64,000 nucleotides of DNA from Gymnorhina tibicen (taxonomy: Eukaryota; Chordata; Aves; Passeriformes; Artamidae). The position numbers were made by a program, and so were the translations under genes. The DNA lies in NCBI GenBank assembly GCA_013399875.1, contig VXAZ01004636.1:1-64000 (forward strand). The letters are read 5' to 3'. The notes under the pieces were generated by a model that was given only the letters and a program-made list of their open reading frames with translations, was not told where the DNA came from and searched no databases. Positions 50,901 to 60,400 of this stretch are shown one piece after another (position 1 is the stretch's first letter; every line of letters starts with the position of its first letter).

Positions 50901-53900
50901 GCTTAAAGGAGAAGTGACTGGGCAAAAACGCCCTGAGAACAGCCTTTTGGAAGAAACAGTACTTTTTGACCACGCAGTCCGAATGGGTAAGGAGAGGGAC
51001 AGGGCTTTCCTGACAGCATGTTGCAGACAATGTTGGGTGTTCTGCCCTTTGACCTTGCTGAAAACACCTGTGACTCACGAGCATGGTATGGTCTCATAGA
51101 ACAAGAGCTATTTCTTGCTGGAGAAACATTAATCTTAAAATACTTTGCTTTTTCCTTTCAGCACCTGTGATCACAGAAGAAACTACTTTTCAGCTTGAAG
51201 ATATCATTAAACAGAGAATATTGGATGAGGTTAATATTATCTTACCTGTTCCTCCTTATATTGTTCATAGGCTTGATTCACAGGGCACATTCCAAGGATG
51301 AGTCTGAAGCATTTCCAGTGTTAGGTGTAGAGTTATCCTGATTTCTGCAACTGGTTGTTTTATGCTTTTGTCTTGATTAATGTGTCTTCAGATTTCTAAG
51401 GAGCCCTATTTTTATATCCCTGTTACATGCCAAGTTCTGGTGCACTTCAAAACATGAGTGTGTGCAGATGAAACTGTAAGGAGTTTATTTGGAATATAAT
51501 GCCAGCCTGTAAGTTTTGGCTGTTATCAAACTAGTGCTCTGAGCATTCTGAACACTGACCAAAACTCAGTTTTTTACTTCATTTTGCTGCAAAGCCACTG
51601 ATAGAAAATCTGTATCTCACACTTGTTGAGCCTTACTGTTCAGTGAATTAAAGAAGATGGGGAAGGGTTTGTAACTTGTTACAGTTTTTGCCCTCATTCA
51701 CTAAAAACAAAGATGCAAGCTAGAGCTGTAACTTTTATTACTTTTTTTTCCAAATGTAAGTGCGAAACTTAATGAGTCCTGGGAAGCCACATGCATGAAC
51801 TAGTTAATGTGCCAGATAAATAATTGAAAAATGTTCTAAGTAAGATGTAGCTGATATTTGACTAGTTGCATTTGGTCATTACTTTATGACTCTTTCAGGC
51901 ATGGGATGATGTAGTACCAAAAGAAAAACCCAAAGAGGAAGCTTTTGAGTACAAGAAACGAATCACTTTGGATCATGAAAAGAGTAAGCTGAGTCTCGCT
52001 GAAATCTACGAGCAAGAATACATGAAACTTCACCAGGTGACATAAACAATGCCTTTCGTTTGGGTTTGAAGTTCACACCACGTAATCTTGTGTGTTCATT
52101 TATACAATTTCAAAGTGAAAGTACTTTAGTCTTTCTCTGAGTGTTCACCAGTGAAATGGCTCTGAATTGTACGTTGTGTTGTTACCAGTCTTACTAAAGT
52201 AAAATAGCCGTATGAATGGTGTTACAGTTACATTGCATTTTTAATGCAGCAAAAGACTGAAGAGGAAGAAAATCCTGAACACAAAGAAATTCAGGAAATG
52301 ATGGATTCGCTCTTCCAGAAGCTGGATGCGCTTTGTAATTTCCACTTCACACCCAAACCAGTAAGTGCATAAGTTTCATAAAGTTGGGGGCTTTCTCCCT
52401 TTTTTTAAAATTGGATACTTTAAAATATATTCCAGAAATGGAAAGTTAAGTAAACATTGATGTTTATTGAGTTCATTCTTATTTTATATTAAATGCGCTG
52501 TGATTGCCTCTAAACAAACCCAAATACTTGGGATCTTCAGTTGCCTGTCAGCTGCTGAGATGGTGTGCTCAGTCCTGAATGTGTCTCCTTATTTCTAGCC
52601 GGTGCCAGAAGTTAAAATTGTTTCGAACCTTCCAGCTATCAGTATGGAAGAAGTAGCACCAGTTGCTGTTAGTGATGCTGCTCTCTTAGCACCAGAGGAG
52701 ATCAAGGTAAATATAAAATGGCATAAGGGTTGGGAGAGGATCTGTGTGGTTTATAGAAGGTTGTACTGTCTGTCAGATCAGTGGGAATTCTGCCCCTTCC
52801 CATGCCGGTGGATGGTTCCTCACCTTGTGGACCTTTTTGTCTAGAATTTTAGCATTGGTGGTTGTTGGGGGGTTCTGGGGGGTGAGGTGTTTTTTTGGGG
52901 TTTTTTTTGCTAACTGCAGAAAGAGTAAATTTTATTTGGCTCCAGTAGGCCATAATATTATGCTTTGGTTTTGATCTTAACTGTTACGTGATGGCCATTG
53001 TTATCCCAACATGTATATGGGTATTGGGAAGGGGAAAGGTAAATGTCACTAGAGCAGAGCAATTAGCATGTCTTGGATCAACTGTGCAAATCTCATTTCC
53101 CAGCTTTTGCCAGTTTTCGGCCTTTGCTTTATCCTGACCTGGCACTTGAAATGATGGAAACGCTGAGACAGATTTGAGTTCTGTGAAGTGAGTCTTTTCT
53201 TTTGCACTGTTATGGATCTAAAGATCTTGTTATCTTTAGGAAAAGAACAAAGCTGGTGATGTAAAAACAGATGCAGAAAAGACTCCCACAGACAAAAAAC
53301 GAGAACTAAGAAGGAAAAAGCTGCGTAAGCGAATGAAGCGAAGGGAAAAGGAGAAACGTCAAAAGCTTCTTGAAAAGACGAAACCAGAACAAGGCACAAA
53401 ACTTAGCAAAAAAGCTGCTGCAGCAAAATTGAAAAGGCTTACCAAAGAAGGCAAAGCATCTCTGCTCAAGGTAAGACTAAAATCCCAAGGATAGATAATT
53501 TTTAGCTGGAGAGAGGAAAGGAAACTATCCCGAAGAATTACGAGTATAAGGTTGGAAAAATACAAAAAAGCTGTATGATACAATTACTTTATATGAAGTA
53601 TGTTCATCAGGCAGAAATGATTTTGTGTGAGGTGCTACTTTTCTATTTATTTCAAAGTTCACAAGGTGATGTTCCTGCAAATAGTAAGACATGTTCTTTA
53701 TTTCCTGCATTTAAGCCATTCCACTTCATCAGGTGGGACTACTTGAATGCACATTGAGGTTTCTGTGTTTTATATAAGCTTTGGGTAACTTTAACTGTTT
53801 TGTAATACAATATTCCTATTTAACTTTGTCCTTATTGTGGAGCCTTCCTTATAATCTCATCAGGTTTGATACTGTTTTGCATGCTATAAAACAGTAAACT

Positions 53901-54464
53901 TGTGCACCACTTACAATGTCTTTTAAATAAAATTCTAAAAATCTCTGAAATTTTGAAGTATTAGAAACTAGTAGGAAAAATAACTTCATTACTTCCAGCT
54001 GCTTGTGCTTACCTTTTCAGAAGGCAAGCAGAACACAAAACACAGATACCTAGTTGTAGTTCGTGATGTGAAAGGATCTGTTCTTGATATGCCTGCTCTT
54101 ACCGATTGTGCTACTTGCTACTTAGAAAGAGAACGTAATCTTTATTTCTTTGGATAGCAGGAGTGGAATAAAAATGTGTTGAAAAATAACCTTTGAAAAT
54201 CAGTTACCAGATCTTTTTTAAGTCAAATACCATTATGTGTGAGTAACTAGTAAGTAATATAATGGTACTCTTGGTACATTCCTTGGTTATAACAAATGTT
54301 TTGTTCATTGACAGGATGAAGGTAAAGACAAGGCCTTGAAATCATCCCAGGCCTTCTTTTCTCAGCTACAAGATCAAGTGAGAATGCAAATCAAAGATGC
54401 AAGCAAATTAAAGAAGAAACAGAAGAAGGAGAAAGCACTCTCTGTTCATAAACTGAAGTTGTAA
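47799..54464 (+). CDS. MPHOSPH10: U3 small nucleolar ribonucleoprotein MPP10
   Basis: MPP10 is a nucleolar subunit of the U3 snoRNP / small-subunit processome. It binds IMP3 and IMP4 and is needed for 18S pre-rRNA cleavage. Eleven coding exons (listed separately) join through GT-AG introns into 675 residues; the human protein has 681 and also 11 coding exons. Family blocks in order: [13 protein letters not shown] (about 27-39), [20 protein letters not shown], long acidic Ser/Glu/Asp tracts typical of CK2 targets (about 90-300), [18 protein letters not shown] (about 197-214), [16 protein letters not shown]-like [69 protein letters not shown], then a Lys/Arg-rich tail ending SVHKLKL. ATG 47799 is the first in the CpG island, and the N-terminal peptide matches the family up to RPECFL. 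No canonical AATAAA was seen within 450 bp of the stop. Confidence 0.98.
48386..49037 (+). CDS. MPHOSPH10: MPHOSPH10 coding exon 2
   Basis: Acceptor GCTCTTAG|TGTGCA, donor AAA|GTAAGA, phase 0 at the end. 217 full codons, covering [11 protein letters not shown] and the [17 protein letters not shown] block, with strongly acidic stretches. Confidence 0.98.
49834..49994 (+). CDS. MPHOSPH10: MPHOSPH10 coding exon 3
   Basis: Acceptor CTTCTTAG|CCAATT, donor TCTGA|GTAAGT. It encodes [17 protein letters not shown] followed by an Asp/Glu-rich tract built partly from GAT triplets (49883-49912). Confidence 0.97.
50403..50574 (+). CDS. MPHOSPH10: MPHOSPH10 coding exon 4
   Basis: Acceptor CTGTTACAG|GTTTGAG, donor AAAAG|GTAATT. 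It encodes [14 protein letters not shown] to SSFEKRQEK. Confidence 0.97.
50845..50986 (+). CDS. MPHOSPH10: MPHOSPH10 coding exon 5
   Basis: Acceptor TTTTTCAG|ATGAGC, donor ATGG|GTAAGG (phase 1). It encodes [20 protein letters not shown] to FDHAVRM. Confidence 0.97.
51162..51229 (+). CDS. MPHOSPH10: MPHOSPH10 coding exon 6
   Basis: Acceptor CCTTTCAG|CACCTG, donor GATGAG|GTTAAT. It encodes [20 protein letters not shown] and LDE. Confidence 0.96.
51899..52036 (+). CDS. MPHOSPH10: MPHOSPH10 coding exon 7
   Basis: Acceptor CTTTCAG|GCATGG, donor CACCAG|GTGACA. It encodes [20 protein letters not shown] to [12 protein letters not shown]. Confidence 0.97.
52250..52360 (+). CDS. MPHOSPH10: MPHOSPH10 coding exon 8
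   Basis: Acceptor TTAATGCAG|CAAAAG, donor AAACCA|GTAAGT. It encodes [20 protein letters not shown] to NFHFTPKP. Confidence 0.97.
52599..52706 (+). CDS. MPHOSPH10: MPHOSPH10 coding exon 9
   Basis: Acceptor TTTCTAG|CCGGTG, donor ATCAAG|GTAAAT. It encodes [20 protein letters not shown] to LLAPEEIK, the most conserved block of the family. Confidence 0.98.
53240..53470 (+). CDS. MPHOSPH10: MPHOSPH10 coding exon 10
   Basis: Acceptor ATCTTTAG|GAAAAG, donor CTCAAG|GTAAGA. 77 codons, extremely Lys/Arg-rich ([20 protein letters not shown]), a likely nucleolar-targeting and RNA-contact tail. Confidence 0.97.
54315..54464 (+). CDS. MPHOSPH10: MPHOSPH10 coding exon 11 (terminal)
   Basis: Acceptor TTGACAG|GATGAA. 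49 codons from [20 protein letters not shown] to LSVHKLKL, then TAA at 54462-54464. Confidence 0.98.
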   Translation, partial: DEGKDKALKSSQAFFSQLQDQVRMQIKDASKLKKKQKKEKALSVHKLKL

Positions 54465-54934
54465 TTTACCTTTTTTATATGTTGCATCTTGTATATATAA
54501 ATTTTTTTTTCCCAAATTTGAATAGGTTTTATTCTGTGTTGATCTTCAAAATGCTTTGTGAACTTGTGAGGTGATGCTCAGACAGTTTCCTGTGGGTTTT
54601 ACTTTTATTTTGTACCATAGAACTCTGATTTATTCCAAAAAGAAAGGTTTTTGTTGTGGGCAGATACACAACCATGTAAAATACTTGACATGTGCTGTGA
54701 CTGTACAGTCTCTTTAATCTACAGCCCATAGCTTTGTATCTGCTGTTGGAATAGCTCTCTGGCAATAGCAGGAGTAACTGCATTGTTTGAAGAACTTAAG
54801 ATGTATCCAGGCATTTAAATTATGGAAATTATATTTTGAAATCGTGATTGGGAAAGAGGGAGGACACAAAGATTTTTAAGCGTGTGGGAACCAGAACTAG
54901 GAAATGGCATCTTTTAACTTAGAGTGAGTGAGTC
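54465..54934. other. MPHOSPH10 3' flank
   Basis: Presumed 3' untranslated sequence, T-rich just after the stop. No canonical AATAAA or ATTAAA was found by eye. No other gene seen. Confidence 0.5.
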
Positions 54935-55035
54935 CCAGAATGGTTCGGGTTGGAAGGGACAACAGTAGGGTCATCTGGTCCAACCTCCCTGCTCAAGCAG
55001 GGTTATCCCAGAGCACGTGGCACAGGATTGTTATG
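54935..55035 (-). mobile_element. CR1 LINE 3' fragment
   Basis: The plus strand reads 'cccagaatggttcgggttgg' and 'gaagggacaacag', then 'gtccaacctccctgctcaagc' and 'cccagagcacgtggcacagg', which is the reverse complement of a CR1 3' terminus. About 100 bp remains, with no coding capacity. Confidence 0.88.
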
Positions 55036-55089
55036 CCCCTGTGGACCTCAACTGTTTTCCACGCGTTGTCGTAAACGAAAATTTTTAAT

Positions 55090-55500
55090 CTGAGGAGGGC
55101 ACGGTGTTACAACAGAGCCCGCTCTGCGTGAGGGAGCGTGCAGAGCGCGGTGCCCGCCATCGGCGCTGCATTGCTCAGGCCTGGCGGCGGGCGGGGAGCG
55201 GCGGCGGCCCGGGCCCGGCCCCTCACGGCCCCGGGAGCGACGCGCGGCTGCGCTGCCGGTGCGTGGGGAACGGCGGAANCGGGCCGGTGAAGGGCGGGCA
55301 CGTTTGGATAGCAGCACCAGGAACGACTCGGAAACCTGGGCCCCGCCGTCCGGAACACCTGGAGAGCGGCCCGGAGCCCCGGCCCTGGCAGAGCTCGGCC
55401 CGGCCGCACTACGGGCTCGGGCAGGCACAGCAGCCGTGAGGGTGAGGGGCTGCAGGGCAGCCCGGTGTGGTCGGGAAACGGGTGCTTGGCACCGAAAATA
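55090..55500 (+). promoter_or_regulatory. FAN1 CpG-island promoter (inferred)
   Basis: CpG-dense block containing one unknown base at 55279. It lies 0.6-1 kb upstream of the FAN1 coding start and probably holds a non-coding first exon, as in other vertebrates. Possible plus-strand donors are CTGCCG|GTGCGT at 55258/55259 and GTGAGG|GTGAGG at 55441/55442. Neither can be confirmed. Between the MPHOSPH10 stop and FAN1 there is no other CpG island. Confidence 0.6.
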
Positions 55501-55533
55501 GTCTCTCAGTAGCAAACAAGACAATGATAAAAT

Positions 55534-55790
55534 GTTCCCAGCGACAGGACGAGGAGCAATGGCCACAAGGCCATAAACTAAACCACAGGAAGTTTCACCT
55601 CAGCATGAGGAAGAACTTCACACTGAGGGTGGCAGAGCACTGGAAGAGCTGCCCAAGGTGGTCATGGAGTCTCCCTCGCTGGAGACATTCCAAACCCACC
55701 TGGATGCGTTCTCTGTGTTAACTGCTTCAGGTGACCCTGCCTGGGACTGGATGATCTCCAGAGGTGCCTTCCAACCCTGACTGTTCTGTG
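55534..55790 (+). mobile_element. CR1 LINE 3' end
   Basis: Sense CR1 landmarks: 'cccagcgacaggacgagg', 'aggaagtttcacctcagcatg', 'gagggtggcagagcactgg', 'agtctccctcgctggagac', 'ctggatgatctccagaggtg', and the terminal 'ccttccaaccctgactgttc'. It is 5'-truncated at the same position as the copy at 33350. It sits in what is presumably FAN1 intron 1. Confidence 0.92.
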
Positions 55791-56055
55791 AAAATTAGAG
55801 GACTTGCCTATTTGAATTCCAGGTTCACTTGCTGATGTAAATGCAGGCTTGAGATTAATTTTCCATTTATTAAGCCATTTAAAGGCACCTGCAGTGCTCA
55901 GCTTGCCTGTGGTGTGCTTCCCTGCCTGGTGAGGCAAGCTAAAGGGCAGTAGCATTGTAAGTTAAGGATTGCTTGACTTCTCTACATCTGTTCTTCTTGG
56001 TTGCATCTGGTACCTTACAAGACCACTCATTCAATGTATTTTTTTTCTTGAAGGC

Positions 56056-56166
56056 ATGCCAGAGGATTACAGATGGAAAAGGAAAAGCCGAGAAAAATCT
56101 TTTAAGTATTACAGAATAAAGAAATATGGCCTGAATGGAGTTGTCTGTGCCATACAATTGCTGTGA
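56056..56166 (+). other. Upstream ORF, 36 codons, in FAN1 leader
   Basis: A strong acceptor (TTTTTTTTCTTGAAG|GC at 56053/56054) begins the exon that carries the FAN1 start. Three bases in, ATG 56056 opens a basic 36-residue frame (MPEDYRWKRKSREK...VCAIQLL) closed by TGA 56164-56166. It is in the same frame as FAN1, whose ATG follows after nine bases. It may be a translational-control element, an N-terminal-extension remnant, or chance. Confidence 0.4.
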
Positions 56167-56175
56167 AATTTTGTG

Positions 56176-57484
56176 ATGGCAGAAGCTAGGTCTTCAGGAA
56201 TCAAAAGATCCCAAATAAGTTTGTCAGTCAGTAAAAATAAGAAGAAAAAAGAAACAACAAAAAACGTGGAAGTTGCAGGAACACCATCTACACCTTCAGC
56301 ATCATCCTCTATTACTTCCTTTTTTAACAATGTCCCACCTGCCAAAATTAGCTGTCCCATGTGTGGACAATTGGTGCCAAGATATGGAATAAATAAGCAC
56401 ATTGATGAAACATGTCAGAGAAACTGTGGTGAGATTGGTGCCATTGATGCTACACTGAATTCTTTTAGGAATAAGAGTCCCCCAGCTGCAAATCTGAGCA
56501 ATAATTCCAGCTCATATTTTTCAAAAAACCTCTTAAATCTAGAAACGAGTCCTTCCAAAAGTAATTTATCGAAAGCAGGAGGGAGTGCAGCACAACAGAC
56601 TAGTCCTTATTTTAACAATAATAGTTCAGTCTTTAGTGTTAACAATGAATCACAGGCTCGAACAGTTAAAATAGTCTCCTTGGGAAGCTTGTCTTCAAAA
56701 CTGTCCAGAAGACGCTGTCTGCAGGGAGGAAAACAGGTCTTGTATGAAGAGATCAGCTCTTCGCCTCCAGCTGTTCACAGTGCCTGTGGAAGTGCTGCAG
56801 CACACGACGACAATGATGATGAGATTGATGCTGGGCGGAGATCTCAGAAAGAAAATCAGGCTTCTCAGAGAGAGCACCAGGAACAAAATTTTTCAAAGAG
56901 GGAACCTGAATTTCAAAACGAAATAAACAAATGTAATGGAGAAGACCTTCTGGATATGGTTCAGGTACCTTTACCATCTGGTAACAGTAATTACAAAAGG
57001 TTCCCATCGGGTACAAGGAGCACCAAAGCAGAAAGCAGGTCTGAAGGTGTGATCCTTAGCCCTGATAAATTTGAAACATGTCTAGCCATCCATACTTCAG
57101 CAGAGCCAACCAGTAATTTGGAAGTCAAGACTCAGCCTCACACTGAGGTTACTCCTTCTTCAAAGACAGAAGTGAACTGTGGGACAGAAAATTGCTTTAG
57201 CAGAGATGATGCAGAGGTACTTCCTGTGGAAGTTCTTGAAGACTTTGAGAATGACATGAACCATACTTTGTTAGAAACTGTGGAAAAGGTAGAATCTCAC
57301 AATTCCACTGGGGACATTCTAGACAAAATAGGTGAGGTCCTCTCTGTGCCCAGCTCTCCTGGTCACCCATACTACCTCCAGAATTTTTTAGTAGTGCTGC
57401 GAGCAGTATTGGAGAATGAAGATGATGTCAGACTATTTAATGAGCAAGATTTGAACATTATAACCAAGTTCTACAAATTATCAG
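56176..57484 (+). CDS. FAN1: FAN1 coding exon 1
   Basis: Large exon of 436 codons plus one base, donor TCAG|GTATCT. It carries the UBZ finger, the SPYF motif, the disordered linker and the start of the conserved core ([20 protein letters not shown]). Confidence 0.97.
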
Positions 57485-60400
57485 GTATCTTTTTTTAAAA
57501 AATACGTTTCCACATTACCTCTTGTACAGAGCATTGTTACATAGTTTTATGTGAGAAGTGCTATATGAATAGATAATTTAACTTGATTAATTCCTTAAGG
57601 GAAGAAGCTCCTTTTTCTCAGGAGATGTACCCCTCAGTGGCTTTCTATAAATAATCTCTCCTAATGTTGTTAGGTACAGCTCCTGAGAGAATGGGGGGAC
57701 ACAGCCTCACACAGCCCTCCCAGCAGCCTGGCTTGCACAGCTTAATGGATCTGAGCTGGCCATGGGCACAAGCTGCCAAACCTTGCGGGGGAGGGGGGAT
57801 GTCTGCAGAGCCCATTGGTGCACTCCAGGCCATGAGAATATTACAGTAGTGACATCTTGGGGCTTGGTAATGCCTTCTTTATCTTGTGATAGTAGACAGA
57901 TAGTTAAAGGGGGAATATATAAAGAAAGGAAGCAACAAAAGTCTTGTTATTGGCTCTCTGAGGCAAGCAGTAGGTGCACATCATTTGCATCCAAATATCC
58001 AGGAATAAACTCACAGTTAGGCCAGTAGTGTATGCAGGCGTTGGCTACTTTGACAAATACTAGAAGAGATGTTCAGGATATATCTTCCCCATTTCCACAT
58101 TCCCTTCCCTGGATGTGAACAACACTGATCAGTAGCAGGAGCTTGTTCTGTTAAATAAACAGGTGCTTGTTTCTCTTTCAGTAGTGTGATTCCAGAATTC
58201 CCCTCTTACAGGAGTTGGGAATACAGAAAAAATTACTGCAAAGCAGTGCTGATAAATCCTTGTCTGCACTGGATGTGAGGGTCACGGATAAAACAATCTC
58301 TCTTTGCAGGGTAGGAAAAGATGCAGTGATTGGGCTGTGTGAAGTGAGAGGATAGCACTAAGTCAATAGATGATAAATCCTGGACAACTGGCAGATGGAT
58401 GTCGTTGCCTTCAAGAAATACCAGGCAGGATACTTTAAAAGTTCAGGTAGATGAGTTATCTGTCCCACATTAGAAGTTTCTACCCAAGCAAGTGTCGTCT
58501 TTCAGTTATCATAACACAAAAAGTCCCGTAGTACCTGCTTAGTACTATGAGGTTGCTTCAATATAGGTATTTTCCAGTATTTAATTATTTTTCTGCTGAA
58601 ATGTCTACCATTCTTCAGTGGGTAATGTGAGTGACTGTAAGTTTGTGAAGCTTATTATGAAATTATTATTGCAGCCCTATTTTGGTCAGTTCTGTGGTCT
58701 GGAGAAAAAATGTCCATGTGTTAATCTTTTTCCTTTCTCCAGAATGATAAAAACTGGGGACAGACTTTAAGGGAGTTATAAACCCCAGAGAGAAGATGAC
58801 AAGCTTATATGTCTGAATGTAGTTCTGCCAGTGAATTGATCCTGGAAACATTCTGTTAAAGAAAAGGCTGAAAAAGTCTTCTAAGGACAGGAGAATTGTT
58901 AAATAAACCTTTAATGTTAATCTGCCATTTCTTAAGTATATCTAGGTCTGGTAGTGTGTCTTTTTGTTGATGATCAGTTTCAGTTAAGCAGCTGCAGCAG
59001 ATGGGGGTAAAAAATGTAGGAGTTAATGGGGGTGGAATTAAGTATTCAAAAGGTTGTTGAATGTAGTAACAATAGCTAGGCTATTTTCAGCTAAAATTTA
59101 ATAAGCTATTTTCTCGAATTTCAGCATCATTAGTATTTAAAAAGTCTTTTATTTAAAAAGGTACTTTAAGAGAATATGTCCCTGATAAAAATCAAATGAA
59201 TAGGAGTTTTTTTTTCTTATTGTTTTCAGTAGATATATTAGTAAAATTAGGCTTATCTTTGTAAAAATAAGGAGCTGAAAAATGCTGCACAGAGAGGTAT
59301 TCTGTGATTACGGGATTATTCTGGCAGACTACAGCTTCTTTTGTTCCCCAGCATGAAATATTTGGTTATTGAATGACTGTTTAAGAAAGCAAAAAGACCT
59401 ATTTAACATCACAATATGCAGAGTTGAAAAATGAAGTTGTCTTTTTCTATAAAACAAATTATTTCTTGAAGAGTAAGCATGTCAAAATGCATTTTAACAC
59501 TGTACATTATCTACAAAATACGTCGTAATACTTTTCTACCTACAAAAATGAAAGATTCTAGTAAACGTACTAATTACTTGGAAAGATAAGTCCTGGTATT
59601 TTACCAAGTCTGCTTGTAGAACATGGGGAGATTTAAAATGTGTTTTAGAGAGTACCTGCATCAAAGTAATGTTTCTGGTTAAGGTGGTGATTGTGCATAG
59701 TACTGTGTTTAGAATTTACTCTTCTTTTTGTCCTTCTCTGCTTAAAATAAAATTTGCAGTTGGTGGGCAGAAGTTGTATGTGAGACTTTTTCAACGCAAG
59801 CTAAACTGGTTAAAGGTGAACAAAATAGAGTATGAGGAGATAAGTGCGGATTTGTCACCAATAATTGAAGAACTGGCTGAAGCCAGATTTCTACAAACAG
59901 GTAAGGCCAGCATCAATAATCCTTTAAAATACTACAAATAAAATCTGCAGTTGTGTCATGTTAGAGTTCAGTGCACTACATGCTTGTCTGTGCCTTGGGA
60001 AGAGAATAGAGGAGCAGAATAAGGTCTTCAGGTAGATGAGGGGTCTTGTGAAAATACAAATAGTGCAAATTAGATGATAGAGAAGACCAGTTTTTTTCTG
60101 AACAGCATTTTTTTTGTACCTCAGCAGATTTTTTTTAATCTTTGCTGTTGTTTTGAAGTTGTAAAGGGTGTTCTTTTTCTCATTATTCCATTCCTTCAAA
60201 GCAGACCTGTGAAAAGGTCCAGAAGAAGATCTAGAAGAATTTCAGGGCGAACCAGATAGCATTGATATTATATTTTTGAAGAACCTAAATCATTAAATTA
60301 GTAATCATTAAATAAACTAGGTTGTATGAATGTACTGTGAGCTGTTGCTTGAGTGTATGTGTGTGACACAGAATGAATATATGTGGATGATTTTACTTTT

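Noticed and set aside
56173..56175. GTG immediately before the FAN1 ATG as a start
   Set aside because: Vertebrate initiation at ATG 56176 is far more likely. A TGA closes the frame just upstream.
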